From Methylobacterium mesophilicum (lineage in GTDB: Bacteria > Pseudomonadota > Alphaproteobacteria > Rhizobiales > Beijerinckiaceae): a DNA stretch of 64,000 bases. This document shows positions 26,107 to 39,704 of this stretch, piece by piece. Each line of letters opens with the position of its first letter. The first letter of the stretch is position 1. The translations under genes and the position numbers were made by a program. Under the pieces are notes generated by a model. It did not search any database, had not been told where the DNA came from, and worked only from the letters and a program-made list of their open reading frames with translations. Location of the stretch: the NCBI RefSeq assembly GCF_022179445.1, contig NZ_BPQU01000008.1, forward strand, positions 62,001 through 126,000, written 5' to 3'.

Positions 26107-26999
26107 GGCGTTCTTCCGGGTTCAGGCTTCAGTTCGACGGTACCGAGGGCGTCGGCCAGGCGTGATTTGGCGGTGCCGGGCCGAAGCGGCTTCTGCTGGC
26201 TCTCGTGCGGCACCCAGCCCGACAGCCACAGCACCTCGAAGGTCGCCCGCACGCGCCCGTCCGGGTCGGAGAAGCGCTCGGCGTAGGCCTCCGCGGTGCG
26301 CACCAGGGTCGTCCGGCGCAGGGGCGTGCGCCGGCGCTCGGTGAGCACGTTGGTCATGCCCATCGCCCGCAAATCCCGCATCAACCCGAACGCGTCGGCA
26401 TAGCGCACCGTCAGGGTGTCGGTGTCGGCCACCGGCAGGGCGAAACCCGCCCGCTGCATGAGGGCCCCGGCCTCGCGAACCGCCGCGAACGGCGCCACCC
26501 GCGGGCTGATCCCGCCCTCGATCTCGCTCTCGGCCTGGGCGAAGCTCTGGCGCAGCTCGGTGAGGGTGGCGCCGCCCAGCAGGCACCCGAGGAACAGGCC
26601 GTCGGGCCGCAGCGCCCGGCGCAGCTGGATCAGCGTGCCGGGCAGGTCGTTGACGGCCTGAAGCGCCAGCAGCGAGACCGCGAGGTCGAGGCTTCCGGCC
26701 GCCAGGGGCAGCAATTCCGGATCGCCGACGATCATCAGGTTCTTCCCGCCCGGTGCGGGCAGGGCTGCCAAGCGGAGATGCGCGGCCTCAGGGTAGCGCG
26801 CGGCAAGTGTCGGCGCGGCACCGCCCCCCGGCGTCGCGAGGTCCAGTACCGTCGCGAAATTGCGCAGCACCGCCCCGAGGCGATCGTCCATGTCCTCGAC
26901 GACGCGGTCGAGCAGGAAGCCGGCATAGCCGTTCCGCTCGGCTCGAGCGAGGCGCGTGCGGGCGAGGGCGGTGTCGAACAGGGCGGCAGGGGAATCCAT
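26103..26999 (-). CDS. SAM-dependent methyltransferase, BioC/NDUFAF5-like
   Basis: Class I methyltransferase of 298 residues. The opening FDTALARTRLARAER and VVEDMDDRLGAVLRNFATVLDL resemble alphaproteobacterial relatives of NDUFAF5, the complex I assembly factor, and more distantly BioC. The SAM region is the degenerate LDLATPGGGAAPTLA. The post-II segment is LDLAVSLLALQAVNDLPGTL, then RRALRPDGLFLGCLLG. A conserved C-terminal piece VLWLSGWVPHESQQKPL is typical of this clade. Complex I hydroxylation/assembly is a family-based guess. ATG 26999 is chosen over an open extension upstream. Confidence 0.8.
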   Translation of the reverse strand: MDSPAALFDTALARTRLARAERNGYAGFLLDRVVEDMDDRLGAVLRNFATVLDLATPGGGAAPTLAARYPEAAHLRLAALPAPGGKNLMIVGDPELLPLAAGSLDLAVSLLALQAVNDLPGTLIQLRRALRPDGLFLGCLLGGATLTELRQSFAQAESEIEGGISPRVAPFAAVREAGALMQRAGFALPVADTDTLTVRYADAFGLMRDLRAMGMTNVLTERRRTPLRRTTLVRTAEAYAERFSDPDGRVRATFEVLWLSGWVPHESQQKPLRPGTAKSRLADALGTVELKPEPGRTP

Positions 27000-27180
27000 G
27001 GCGAACCAGATGGCGCTTTCGAACCCATCCTGCCAGCATCCTCGAAGACGCCTGTGAAGCCGGTCGATCGCCGTCACACACAGAGCCGTGAGGCGGGCTA
27101 ACGTGGTGGAACGACTCGGCGGGGTCGCCGTTCCTGCTGCGACTGGCCGCAAGGCCGAGATTCGTTATGGAGTGCAGGTC

Positions 27181-27426
27181 ATGAAGCGCATCCTCGTCGG
27201 AGCCGCAATGGCGCTGGCCACCCTCACCGCCGCGGGCGGCGCCGAGGCGAAGGGCTGCATCAAGGGCGCGATCGTCGGCGGCATCGCCGGCCACTATGCC
27301 GGCCATCACGGCCTGATGGGTGCCGCCGCCGGCTGCGCCATCGGTCGCCATCGGGCGAACGCCAAGGCCCGGGAGATGGACCAGCAGGTCGATCAGCGGG
27401 GCGCGCGTCCCGTCTCGGCCCGCTAG
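27181..27426 (+). CDS. Small secreted glycine-zipper-like protein
   Basis: Encodes 81 residues with a signal peptide (MKRILVGAAMALATLTAAGG, cut near AEA). A glycine-rich stretch, GAIVGGIAGHYAGHHGLMGA then AGCAIGRH, has the spaced glycines of glycine-zipper proteins. Two Cys could form a disulfide. The tail is polar. Function unknown. It is divergent from the methyltransferase operon. Confidence 0.7.
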   Translation: MKRILVGAAMALATLTAAGGAEAKGCIKGAIVGGIAGHYAGHHGLMGAAAGCAIGRHRANAKAREMDQQVDQRGARPVSAR

Positions 27427-27444
27427 CACCCGTTTGCGACCCGA

Positions 27445-28206
27445 ATGACGGCTCTCAAGGCCGTCGCATCGGCCCTGCGCGGCTTGCCGCGCGGGGTCGT
27501 TTCGCTGATCTACCCGCCGACCTGCGCCGGCTGCGGCGCCGCCACGGCCGATCCCGGAGCCCTGTGTCCGGCCTGCTGGACCGGCCTGCGGCTGATCGAG
27601 GAGCCTCTCTGTCCGCGCTTCGGCACGCCGTTCGCGGTGGATCTCGGCGTTGGGCCTCTGCTTTCCCCCCGCGCCATCGCGGAACCGCCGGTCTTCGGAC
27701 GTGCGCGCGCCGTCGCGCTCTACGACGATGTCGCCCGCCGCCTCGTCCACCGGCTGAAATACGAGGATCGCCTCGACCTGTCCGGCGTGATGGGCCGGAT
27801 GATGTCTGCGAGCGGCCGGGCCCTGATCGCCGAGGCGGATTGCGTCGTCCCGGTGCCGCTGCACCGTTGGCGGCTCTGGCGTCGCCGCTTCAATCAGGCC
27901 GCCCTTCTGGGCCGGGTGATCGCCCGGGGCGCCGGCCTTCCGTTCGAGCCGTCCGCACTCGTCCGCGTGCGGGCGACCCGCTCGCAGGTCGGCCTGAGCC
28001 GGCCGGCCCGCGCCGAGAACCTCAGCGGTGCCTTCCGGGTGGACGCCGCCCAGGCGCACCGGATCCGCGGCCGGAAGATCCTGTTGATCGACGACGTCAT
28101 GACGACCGGGGCGACCTGCAATGCCGCGTCCCGTGCGCTGCTGCGCGGCGGGGCGGCATCCGTGGACGTGCTGACCTTCGCGCTGGTCGGCGACACGGCC
28201 GGCTGA
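27445..28206 (+). CDS. comF: ComF family phosphoribosyltransferase-like protein
   Basis: Encodes 253 residues. An N-terminal zinc-finger-like part has CAGCGAATADPGALCPACW. The C-terminal type I phosphoribosyltransferase domain has LLIDDVMTTGATCNAASRAL, the PRPP-binding loop, preceded by SQVGLSRPARAENLSGAF. ComF proteins are associated with DNA uptake in competent bacteria, but the family is widespread and its role here is unproven. It starts 18 bases after the glycine-zipper gene. Confidence 0.9.
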   Translation: MTALKAVASALRGLPRGVVSLIYPPTCAGCGAATADPGALCPACWTGLRLIEEPLCPRFGTPFAVDLGVGPLLSPRAIAEPPVFGRARAVALYDDVARRLVHRLKYEDRLDLSGVMGRMMSASGRALIAEADCVVPVPLHRWRLWRRRFNQAALLGRVIARGAGLPFEPSALVRVRATRSQVGLSRPARAENLSGAFRVDAAQAHRIRGRKILLIDDVMTTGATCNAASRALLRGGAASVDVLTFALVGDTAG

Positions 28207-28212
28207 GGCCGT

Positions 28213-28806
28213 TCAGGCGGTGGCTCGCTCGCGGTGCGGGAAGCTCACCGCCAGGGTGAAGTCGAACGCCTCCGCGATGGTCTCGTGCCAGAGCGAGAAC
28301 GGCGTCGGCCGGGCGAGATGAAGCGCGCCCTCGGTCTCGGTCCCGGCGCGCTGCAGCGCTGCGCCCTGCTTGGCCGCCAGCCGCAGCATCGGCCCGTTCC
28401 CGGACAGGCAGCGGACGTGCAGGTCGGCCACGCCGCGATGGCGGGCGGCGCGGGCGATCCGGGCGAACAGGGACGCGCCGATGCCCTGGCGGCGGAAGGC
28501 GCGCTCCACCGCGAAGGCGGCTTCCGCCCGCGGGCCGAGACCGTAGGGGGAGGCCCCGATGGCCATCGGCCGCAGCTCGGCCAAGCCGCGCAGCTCTCCC
28601 TCCACGAAGGCGCCATACATCACGCCGTCGGCGGTAAGCGCCTGCGCGGCATAGGCCCGCACGCCGGCTTTGCTGACATTGCCCATGAAGCGATTCGCGC
28701 GCGCCTCCGGATCGAGGCGCAGGAAGTAGTCGAGGACCGCATCGCGGTCGGCCGGCCATAGGCGCCGGACCGTGTGGGCCGACACGGCGAGGTGTCGAAC
28801 GGCCAT
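28213..28806 (-). CDS. GNAT family N-acetyltransferase
   Basis: Encodes 197 residues with the GNAT fold. The strand-loop-helix acetyl-CoA site reads AAFAVERAFRRQGIGASLFARI, containing the R/Q-x-x-G-x-G/A motif. HLAVSAHTVRRLWPADRDAVLDYF starts the domain, and LHVRCLSGNGPMLRLAAKQG near 140 is the typical later strand. The acceptor is unknown. ATG 28806 was chosen from several in-frame options because it begins directly before the domain. Confidence 0.85.
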   Translation of the reverse strand: MAVRHLAVSAHTVRRLWPADRDAVLDYFLRLDPEARANRFMGNVSKAGVRAYAAQALTADGVMYGAFVEGELRGLAELRPMAIGASPYGLGPRAEAAFAVERAFRRQGIGASLFARIARAARHRGVADLHVRCLSGNGPMLRLAAKQGAALQRAGTETEGALHLARPTPFSLWHETIAEAFDFTLAVSFPHRERATA

Positions 28807-29113
28807 GGTGGGTCTCCGGTCTGTGCGCGTTGTCGCGCAAGTTGGTCCGGACGTTCCTCCCGAAGGACGAGGCTGATCTCGCATCCCCAAGCTCGTTGTG
28901 CAATGCAGCAAAATGACTGAGCCCGTTGGCGGGAGACCTGCCATGCGCCGGCTTTCTGGAACGGGTCGGCACGCCGTGTTCCAGGTTGCCTCGGTCCGCG
29001 GGCTTGATTCGCGTCGAGCTTGCACGGCACAGGGTTGCGGCCCCGGCGGGAACGGTCGACCGGGGGCGGGGGTGCCGGTCCGGCGCCGTATCGCGTTTCA
29101 GGGGACCGGCGGC
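28807..29113. other. Divergent intergenic region
   Basis: About 307 bases between the GNAT gene and the AFG1 gene. Nothing definite is seen. TTGTGCAATGCAGCAAAATGAC near 28896-28917 is the most AT-rich patch and may hold a promoter. Confidence 0.35.
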
Positions 29114-30342
29114 GTGAGCGAGCAATCCGGGAAGCAACACGCGCCATCCGCGGAGGCGCGAGCCAGCGCCGTGTCGCCCGGCCCGGTCCATGAGCGCTAC
29201 GAGGCCCTGGTCGCCACCGGCGCCATCGAACGGGATCCCGCCCAGGCACAGCTGGTGCGCGCCCTCGACCGGCTGATCCAGGATCTCGGACGCCGCAAGC
29301 GTGCGAACAAGACCAGCGCGCTGGGATGGCTGTTCCGGCGCAAGGACGAGGCGCCGGCTCCCAAGGGTCTCTACATCTGGGGCTCGGTCGGCCGCGGCAA
29401 GACCATGCTGATGGACCTGTTCCACGAGGCCGCGCCGGGACCCAAGCGGCGGGTCCACTTCCACGGGTTCCTCGCCGACGCACACGCGCGCATCCACGCT
29501 TACCGCCAGGCGCTGAAGGCCGGCACCGTGAAGGGCGACGACCCGATCGGCCCCGTCGCCGACCAGCTCGCCGACGAGGCGACCCTGCTGTGCTTCGACG
29601 AGTTCACGGTGACCGACATCGCCGACGCCATGATCCTCGGGCGCCTGTTCGGCCACCTGTTCCGCCGCGGCGTCATCGTGGTGGCGACCTCCAACGTCGA
29701 GCCCGACCGGCTCTACGAGGGCGGCCTCAACCGGGCTCTGTTCCTGCCCTTCATAGCGACGCTGAAAGAGCAGGTGGACGTGGTGCGGCTCGATTCGCGG
29801 ACCGATTTCCGCCTTGAGAAGCTCGGCGGCACGGCCGTCTATCACGTGCCGGCGGATGCGGCCGCCCGGGCGGCCCTGGACGCCGCGTTCAAGGGGCTCA
29901 CCGGCAAGGCGCGGGGCCGCACCGCGACGATCCAGGTCCAGGGCCGCGACGTCGCGATCCCCGAGGAGGCCAACGGCGTCGCGCGCTTCGGCTTCGACGA
30001 CCTCTGCCGGCAGCCGCTCGGCGCCTCCGACTACATGGCCCTGGCGCGGACCTTCCACACGGTGATCCTCGACGGGATCCCGGTGCTCGGAGAGGCTGAG
30101 CGCAACGAGGCCAAGCGCTTCATCACCCTAGTGGACACCCTCTACGACCGGCACGTGAAGCTCGTCGCCTCGGCGGCGGCCGAGCCGCAGGACCTCTACG
30201 CGGCGGAGTCCGGGCGCGAGGCGTTCGAGTTCGATCGGACCGTCTCCCGCCTGATCGAGATGCGCTCGCGGGAATACCTCGCCCTGCCGCACGGACGGGC
30301 CGATTCCGAGGCCTCGGGTGCCAGCACCGGGCTGGTGGAGAC

Positions 30343-30346
<4 letters not shown>
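29114..30346 (+). CDS. zapE: AFG1/ZapE-family ATPase
   Basis: P-loop AAA-like ATPase of about 410 residues. The Walker A is GSVGRGKTML and Walker B is LLCFDEFTVTDIADA. Further family stretches are GVIVVATSNVEPDRLYEGGLNR (sensor 1) and DYMALARTFHTVILDGIPVL. YDRHVKLVASA is typical of the C-terminus. Homologues are ZapE, a divisome-associated ATPase, and mitochondrial AFG1/LACE1. The start is uncertain: GTG 29114 follows CAGGGGAC, and GTG 29171 is an alternative. The end overlaps the histidine kinase by a GTGA. Confidence 0.9.
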
Positions 30347-33297
<2,951 letters not shown>

Positions 33298-33356
33298 ATC
33301 GCTTCTCGTCCCGCTCGGGACGATACCGCGGTTGGGTTTTCAGCCGATCCTGGCGA

Positions 33357-34919
33357 TCAGAAGCTCCGGAACGCCATCACCAACGCCCCGATCGCGATGC
33401 CCCACAGGGCGAGCGTCGACCAGAGCGCGCGTCGGCGCTCGGTGCGGGCGAAGCGCTCCAAGCGTTGCGCGTCCCCGGTCCCGCTCTCGTCGAGGCGGAT
33501 CAGCACGCGCTTGAGCCGCGTCGCGAGGTCGGGGATGTCGCCGACCACACCGGAGAGCACCCGCAGGGCCTCGAAGCCGCTCTGGGCGCGCCCGAGCGGG
33601 CCCGCATTCGTGGTGATCCAGCTGCGCACCACCGGCTCGGCGGTGGTCCACATGTCGAGGCGCGGATCCAGCGAGCGGGCCACGCCCTCGACCACCACCA
33701 TGGTCTTCTGGAGCATCACCAGCTCGGTTCGAGTGCTCATGTCGAACAGGGCGGTGATGTCGAACAGCAGCGTCAGCACCTTGGACATCGAGATCTCGTC
33801 GGCCCGGCGCTGGTGGATCGGCTCGCCGATCGCCCGGATCGCCTGCGCGAAATCCTCCACCGAATGGTGCGCCGGCACGTAGCCGGCCTCGAAATGCACC
33901 TTCGCCACCCGGCGGTAGTCGCGCAGGATGAAGCCGAGCAGGATCTCAGCGAGGAACCGGCGCTCGTTCAGGCCGAGCCGGCCCATGATGCCGAAATCCA
34001 CCGCCACCAGCCGGCCCTCGGCGTCCACCAGCAGGTTCCCCTGGTGCATGTCGGCGTGGAAGAATCCGTCACGGATCGCCTGCCGCAAAAAGCTCTGGAT
34101 CACCGTGCGCCCGATCGCCTGCGGATCGTGGCCGGCCGCGACGAGTTCGGCCGCGCTGTGCAAGCGCACACCCTCGATCCACTCGGCCGACAAAACCTCC
34201 CGGGCGGTCAGCTCCCATTCGGGTTTCGGCACCCGGAAATCGAGGTCGTCCCGGGTGTTCTCGGCGATCTCCGAGGCGGCGGCCGCCTCCAGCCGGAAAT
34301 CCATCTCCATCATCACGGAGCGGGCGAGGATCTCCACCACCTCGCGCGGGCGCAGCCGCTCGGCCTGCGGGGAGAGGGCGTGCACCACCCGGGCCATGAA
34401 GCGCATCACTTCGAGGTCGCGCATGAAGCGCTCGCGCACGCCCGGGCGCATCACCTTCACGGCGAGCGCCCGCTGCGTGCCGTCGGCATCCTGCACGACG
34501 GCCTTGTGGACCTGTGCGATCGAGGCGGCGGCGATCGGCTCGCTGAACGACACGAACAGCGCGTGCACCGGCTTGCCCAGTGCCATCTCGACCACCTTCA
34601 GGGCGGTCGCCTGCGGGAACGGCGGCACCCGGTCCTGCAACCGCTCCAGGTCGAAGGCCGCCCGCATGCCGACGATGTCGGGCCGGGTCGCCAGGAACTG
34701 GCCGAACTTCACGTAGGAGGGGCCGAGCCGTGTCAGCGCGGACGACAGTCCGGCGGCGCCGTCATCCAGACCCCGGCGCTCCAGGGACCGTCCGAGCTTC
34801 AGCGCGAAGCGCAGATGCGCGGGCAGCTCCGACGGATCGACCAGGGCGAGCGCGCCCTCGCGCGCCAGGACGAAGCCGACCCGGGCGCCGCGGAACAGGT
34901 TGATCGCGGCGCCGATCAT
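33357..34919 (-). CDS. ubiB: UbiB-family atypical kinase/ATPase for ubiquinone biosynthesis
   Basis: ADCK/ABC1 protein of 520 residues. RLGPSYVKFGQFLATRPDIVG holds the family's KxGQ motif. QVHKAVVQDADGTQRALAVKVMRPG follows as the Ala-rich/VAVK nucleotide region. FFHADMHQGNLLVDAEGRLVAVDFGIMGRL contains the HAD-x-H-x-GN and DFG metal residues. Two C-terminal hydrophobic segments end the protein (ALWSTLALWGIAIGALVMAF). It supports the aromatic-ring steps of ubiquinone synthesis. ubiE lies upstream on the same strand, but a 400-base repeat-filled gap separates them. Confidence 0.94.
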   Translation of the reverse strand: MIGAAINLFRGARVGFVLAREGALALVDPSELPAHLRFALKLGRSLERRGLDDGAAGLSSALTRLGPSYVKFGQFLATRPDIVGMRAAFDLERLQDRVPPFPQATALKVVEMALGKPVHALFVSFSEPIAAASIAQVHKAVVQDADGTQRALAVKVMRPGVRERFMRDLEVMRFMARVVHALSPQAERLRPREVVEILARSVMMEMDFRLEAAAASEIAENTRDDLDFRVPKPEWELTAREVLSAEWIEGVRLHSAAELVAAGHDPQAIGRTVIQSFLRQAIRDGFFHADMHQGNLLVDAEGRLVAVDFGIMGRLGLNERRFLAEILLGFILRDYRRVAKVHFEAGYVPAHHSVEDFAQAIRAIGEPIHQRRADEISMSKVLTLLFDITALFDMSTRTELVMLQKTMVVVEGVARSLDPRLDMWTTAEPVVRSWITTNAGPLGRAQSGFEALRVLSGVVGDIPDLATRLKRVLIRLDESGTGDAQRLERFARTERRRALWSTLALWGIAIGALVMAFRSF

Positions 34920-35328
34920 GGACGCACCATCGTATCATCCAGGCCCCGCCGAACGCTCGCAAGATGAGACACCGACATGCCCTCGGCGGGCCTCTCCGCC
35001 TCCTTGCGGCTACGGCCTACCCTGGTTTCGATCGCAGCCGCGGGCATATCGTGCGTGCAGAAGGCGCTGGTCCCCTCTCCCGTGCGGGAGAGGGACAGGG
35101 TGAGGGATGCGACTTTTCCGGAGAACCCTGGTCCCTCACCCCAACCCTCTCCCGCACGGGAGAGGGGGTGCATCGCGGCCTGCAACAACCCTGGTGCCTC
35201 AAACCTGTGTCGCCCGTAGCCCTTGCAGGCAGGAGCCGGAGGTGGTGCCGGATGCGGCGCGGCGGTCCCGTCTGAACCACCCCCAGCCCCTCCCCATGAG
35301 GGGGAGGGGAAAGCGTTGTGGGCCAAGA
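34920..35328. repeat. REP-filled gap between ubiE and ubiB
   Basis: No gene. 35071-35168 is the best-preserved copy of the composite REP: CCCTCTCCCGTGCGGGAGAGGG at the left, a TTTTCCGGAGA core, and CCCTCTCCCGCACGGGAGAGGG at the right. A shorter palindrome, CCCCTCCCC / GGGGGAGGGG, lies at 35285-35310, just after the ubiE stop, and might act as a terminator or transcript end. Confidence 0.75.
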
Positions 35329-36111
35329 TCAGGAGACCTTCCAGCCGGAATGGATCGCCACGATCCCACCCGAGAGCGGCCGGTCCGTGACGTGACGGAA
35401 ACCGGCACGCTCGATCATGCCGCTGAAGGCACCCCGGCTCGGGAACTTCCGGATCGATTCGACCAGGTACCGGTAGGATTCGGCGTCCCCGGCCACCCGG
35501 GCGCCGATCCGCGGGATCACGTGGAAGGAATAGGCGTCGTAGATCCTGTCGAGCAGCGGGATGTCGACGGCGGAGAATTCGAGGCACAGGAACCGGCCGC
35601 CGGGCTTCAACACGCGGCGCGCCTCGGCGAGGGCCGTCTCGATCCGCGGCACGTTCCGGATGCCGAACGCGATCGTGTAAGCGTCGAAGGCGGCGTCCGG
35701 CAGCGGCAGGGTCTCTGCGTTGCCGGTGACGAAGGCGATCCGGTCGCCCGCGCCCTCGACCTTCTCCCGGGCCCGCTCGGCGCCGACGCGGAGCATCGAT
35801 TCGTTGATGTCGAGCACCGTGACCCGCGTCTTCGGGCCGCCCGCGGCGAGCACCCGGAACGCCACGTCACCGGTGCCGCCGGCGACGTCGAGATGCGCGA
35901 AGGGCCTGCCCTGCGGCGGCCGCAGCATCGAGACGAGCTGCGCCTTCCAGGCCCGGTGCAGGCCCGCCGACATCAGGTCGTTCATGACGTCGTAGCGGCG
36001 GGCGACCGAGTGGAAGACGCTGTCGACGCGCCCCTGCTTCTCGTCGAGCGACACGCGCTCGAAACCGAAATCCGCGCCTTCGCGCTCCGTCGCCCCGTCC
36101 CCGGCCTTCAT
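35329..36111 (-). CDS. ubiE: Ubiquinone/menaquinone biosynthesis C-methyltransferase
   Basis: Methylates the quinone ring at the C2 step. It is 260 residues long. [21 protein letters not shown] is the UbiE N-terminal signature. [16 protein letters not shown] is the SAM loop. [28 protein letters not shown] carries the family's FGIRN piece, and [18 protein letters not shown] is the standard C-terminal motif. ATG 36111 was preferred to GTG 36129 because GGGAGCGTC precedes it. In related genomes ubiE, ubiB and coaBC form one unit. Here coaBC does not follow. Confidence 0.95.
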   Translation of the reverse strand: MKAGDGATEREGADFGFERVSLDEKQGRVDSVFHSVARRYDVMNDLMSAGLHRAWKAQLVSMLRPPQGRPFAHLDVAGGTGDVAFRVLAAGGPKTRVTVLDINESMLRVGAERAREKVEGAGDRIAFVTGNAETLPLPDAAFDAYTIAFGIRNVPRIETALAEARRVLKPGGRFLCLEFSAVDIPLLDRIYDAYSFHVIPRIGARVAGDAESYRYLVESIRKFPSRGAFSGMIERAGFRHVTDRPLSGGIVAIHSGWKVS

Positions 36112-36197
36112 GACGCTCCCGTTCCTCACGTCCGCGCGTCATAGCGAAGGCCGCGCCCATCCGCCATGCGTCCTATCACGCGGACGGTGCCGGATCC

Positions 36198-37307
36198 TCA
36201 GCCGACGCGGGCACGCAGGGCGTCCGCCACGGCGTTCGCCATGGCGCGGGTGCCCATCGGATTGGTGCCCTCGCCGGCGATGTCGGCAGTGCGGGCGCCC
36301 CCGGCCAGCGCGTCCATGACGGCGCCGTCCAGCGCGTCCGCGGCCTCGCCGAGGCCGAACGAGTAGCGCAGGCACATGGTCAGGGAGCCGATCATGGCGA
36401 TCGGGTTCGCCTTGTCCTGGCCGGCGATGTCCGGGGCCGAACCGTGGCACGGCTCGTAGAGCGCCCGGCGCACGCCGCTGTCGTCCACCGCGCCCAGCGA
36501 CGCCGAGGGCAGCATGCCGAGGGAACCGGTGAGCATCGCGGCGAGGTCGGACAGCACGTCGCCGAACAGGTTGTCGGTCACCAGCACGTCGAACTGCTTC
36601 GGCCGGCGCACCAGCTGCATGGCGCAGTTATCGGCCAGGATGTGTTCCAGCTCGATCTCGGCGTAGTGCTCGGCATGGACCTTGGTGACGACCTCCTTCC
36701 AGAGGACGCCGGACTTCATGACGTTGTGCTTCTCGGCCGAGGCCACCCGGCCGGAACGCTTGCTCGCCAGGTCGAAGGCGACCTTGGCGATCCGCTCGAT
36801 CTCGCCCGTCGTGTAGACCTGGGTGTCGACCGCCCGCTTCGAGCCGTCCTCCAGGATGGTGATCTCCTTGGGCTCCCCGAAATAGACGCCGCCGGTCAGC
36901 TCGCGGACGATCATGATGTCGAGGCCCTCGACCAGCTCGCGCTTGAGCGCCGAGGCGTCGGCGAGCGCCGGATAGCAGATCGCCGGCCGCAGGTTGGCGA
37001 ACAGCTCCAGATCCTTGCGCAGCCGCAGCAGGCCGGCCTCGGGACGGTTCTCGTAGGCCACGCCCGCCCATTTCGGGCCGCCGACCGCGCCGAGCAGGAT
37101 CGCGTCCGCCGCCCTAGCGCGCGCCAGGGTCTCGTCCGAGAGCGGGCTGCCGTGGGCATCGAGGGCGCAGCCGCCGACGAGGTCGGTCTCGGTCTCGAAC
37201 GCGGCGAGCCCGGTCTCCTTCAGGGCTCCGAGCACGACCTCCATGCCGGCCGCGACCTCCGGGCCGATCCCGTCGCCGGGCAGGAGCAGGAGCTTGTAGC
37301 TGGCCAT
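36198..37307 (-). CDS. leuB: 3-isopropylmalate dehydrogenase
   Basis: NAD-dependent oxidative decarboxylase of leucine biosynthesis, 369 residues. LLLPGDGIGPEVAAGMEVVL starts the domain, and LLGAVGGPKW is conserved in LeuB. VRELTGGVYFGEP is the substrate-side signature. VTDNLFGDVLSDLAAMLTGSLGMLPSASLG is the diagnostic metal/NAD segment, and HGSAPDIAGQDKANPIA ends the active site. It is divergent from leuA. The 409-base gap holds the leuA control region. Confidence 0.96.
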   Translation of the reverse strand: MASYKLLLLPGDGIGPEVAAGMEVVLGALKETGLAAFETETDLVGGCALDAHGSPLSDETLARARAADAILLGAVGGPKWAGVAYENRPEAGLLRLRKDLELFANLRPAICYPALADASALKRELVEGLDIMIVRELTGGVYFGEPKEITILEDGSKRAVDTQVYTTGEIERIAKVAFDLASKRSGRVASAEKHNVMKSGVLWKEVVTKVHAEHYAEIELEHILADNCAMQLVRRPKQFDVLVTDNLFGDVLSDLAAMLTGSLGMLPSASLGAVDDSGVRRALYEPCHGSAPDIAGQDKANPIAMIGSLTMCLRYSFGLGEAADALDGAVMDALAGGARTADIAGEGTNPMGTRAMANAVADALRARVG

Positions 37308-37484
37308 GGCGGTCTCGCGGGTTCTCTCTCGACGTGCCGGCGGGCTTTATCGAGGGCGGACCGCGCTTGGCAAGGCGGCGGGCGAGGGCGGCCCTTGTGT
37401 TTCCGGCACGCGGGGGCTACCTCTGCGGCCCTTCGCGCGGATGCCGCTTCACGCCGTCCGCAATTCACCCGGGAGAGACGAGCC

Positions 37485-37595
37485 TTGGCCAGAGCCGGCT
37501 CAGCGTCCGAGACCGCCCACGCCGCTTCGCCGGCGTTGCGGTCGCGCGCGCATCGTGCCCGGCTTCGTCTTCCGCTTCTGCTTACCCGCCCCTGA
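37485..37595 (+). CDS. Putative leucine leader peptide of leuA
   Basis: A 36-codon frame from TTG 37485, with GGGAGA eight bases upstream at 37471-37476. Another possible start is TTG 37536. The peptide ends LRLPLLLTRP: five Leu codons in the last eleven, four of them CTT, which is otherwise scarce in this GC-rich DNA. Its TGA (37593-37595) sits inside the left arm of the terminator. Ribosome stalling at scarce Leu-tRNA would thus decide whether the hairpin forms. Codon placement supports translation. The exact start is uncertain. Confidence 0.6.
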   Translation: MARAGSASETAHAASPALRSRAHRARLRLPLLLTRP

Positions 37596-37638
37596 GGGCC
37601 GTCCGGGCGCGCGCGCCTGGGCCTTCAGGGGATTTTTT
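37589..37638 (+). terminator. Leucine attenuator terminator upstream of leuA
   Basis: CCCCTGAGGGCC (37589-37600) pairs with GGCCTTCAGGGG (37620-37631), twelve pairs with one G-U. A three-base bulge and a six-pair inner stem closed by a CGCG loop complete the hairpin. A plus six T follow at 37632-37638. leuA starts 78 bases on, so this must be an attenuator and not an end-of-operon signal. Confidence 0.82.
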
Positions 37639-37716
37639 GAATTCGCGAACCTCGCCCCTTTTGGGCTCCCCGCCGCCCCGAGCCTTCCGCCGGGCGGCCC
37701 GCGACAGGGTAAAGCC

Positions 37717-39282
<1,566 letters not shown>

Positions 39283-39283
39283 C

Positions 39284-39322
39284 AAAAAACCCGCGTCCGG
39301 GGGTGGACAGCCCCCGGATGCG
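39284..39322 (-). terminator. Terminator-like hairpin just past leuA
   Basis: CGCGTCCGGGGG (39292-39303) pairs with CCCCCGGATGCG (39311-39322). An A6 run lies on the plus strand just before it, so the T tract is on the minus strand. It would end transcripts running toward leuA from the tRNA side. On the plus strand the hairpin lacks T's but may still stabilise the leuA mRNA end. Confidence 0.55.
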
Positions 39323-39385
39323 TTGGTATCAGCCCGCCACCCCGGACGGACTTGGTGGCCACCGGGGCGGGTCGCAGACGCGATC

Positions 39386-39461
<76 letters not shown>

Positions 39462-39704
39462 AGTAAATCAGAGACTTAGATGCGGAAATGCCCTGTCCGG
39501 GCTTTCACGCCTACTGCAGACGTAACATCTGACGTAACGCTGCGCGTCATCGCTGGCCCTCCAAAGGACACCTCGAAGAACCGCGCAATTGCGAGGTTTG
39601 GCCGCCGGTTTGATTCTGCCCGCAGCTTTTTGCGTGATTGGACCGACGTTCTGGCCGTCTGGCGATGGTCGTGAGTGGGCTTAGGAGCCGATCTCGGGCT
39701 TCCC
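39462..39704. other. tRNA-proximal spacer without a recognisable gene
   Basis: An open frame of about 60 residues exists on each strand, but neither resembles a known protein or has a clear ribosome site. An integrase remnant would be expected here but cannot be identified. Confidence 0.35.

Larger units (their letters stand above)
37308..37716. promoter_or_regulatory. leuB / leuA intergenic control region
   Basis: Divergent control region of the leucine genes. Its second half holds the attenuator (leader frame 37485-37595, terminator 37589-37638), so the leuA promoter must lie upstream of about 37470. A small hairpin, GCCCC-TTTT-GGGC (about 37653-37666), lies between the terminator and leuA. 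No promoter hexamers could be fixed. Confidence 0.6.

Noticed and set aside
39462..39704. Integrase remnant next to tRNA-Lys
   Set aside because: Neither strand shows the tyrosine recombinase R-H-R-Y segments.
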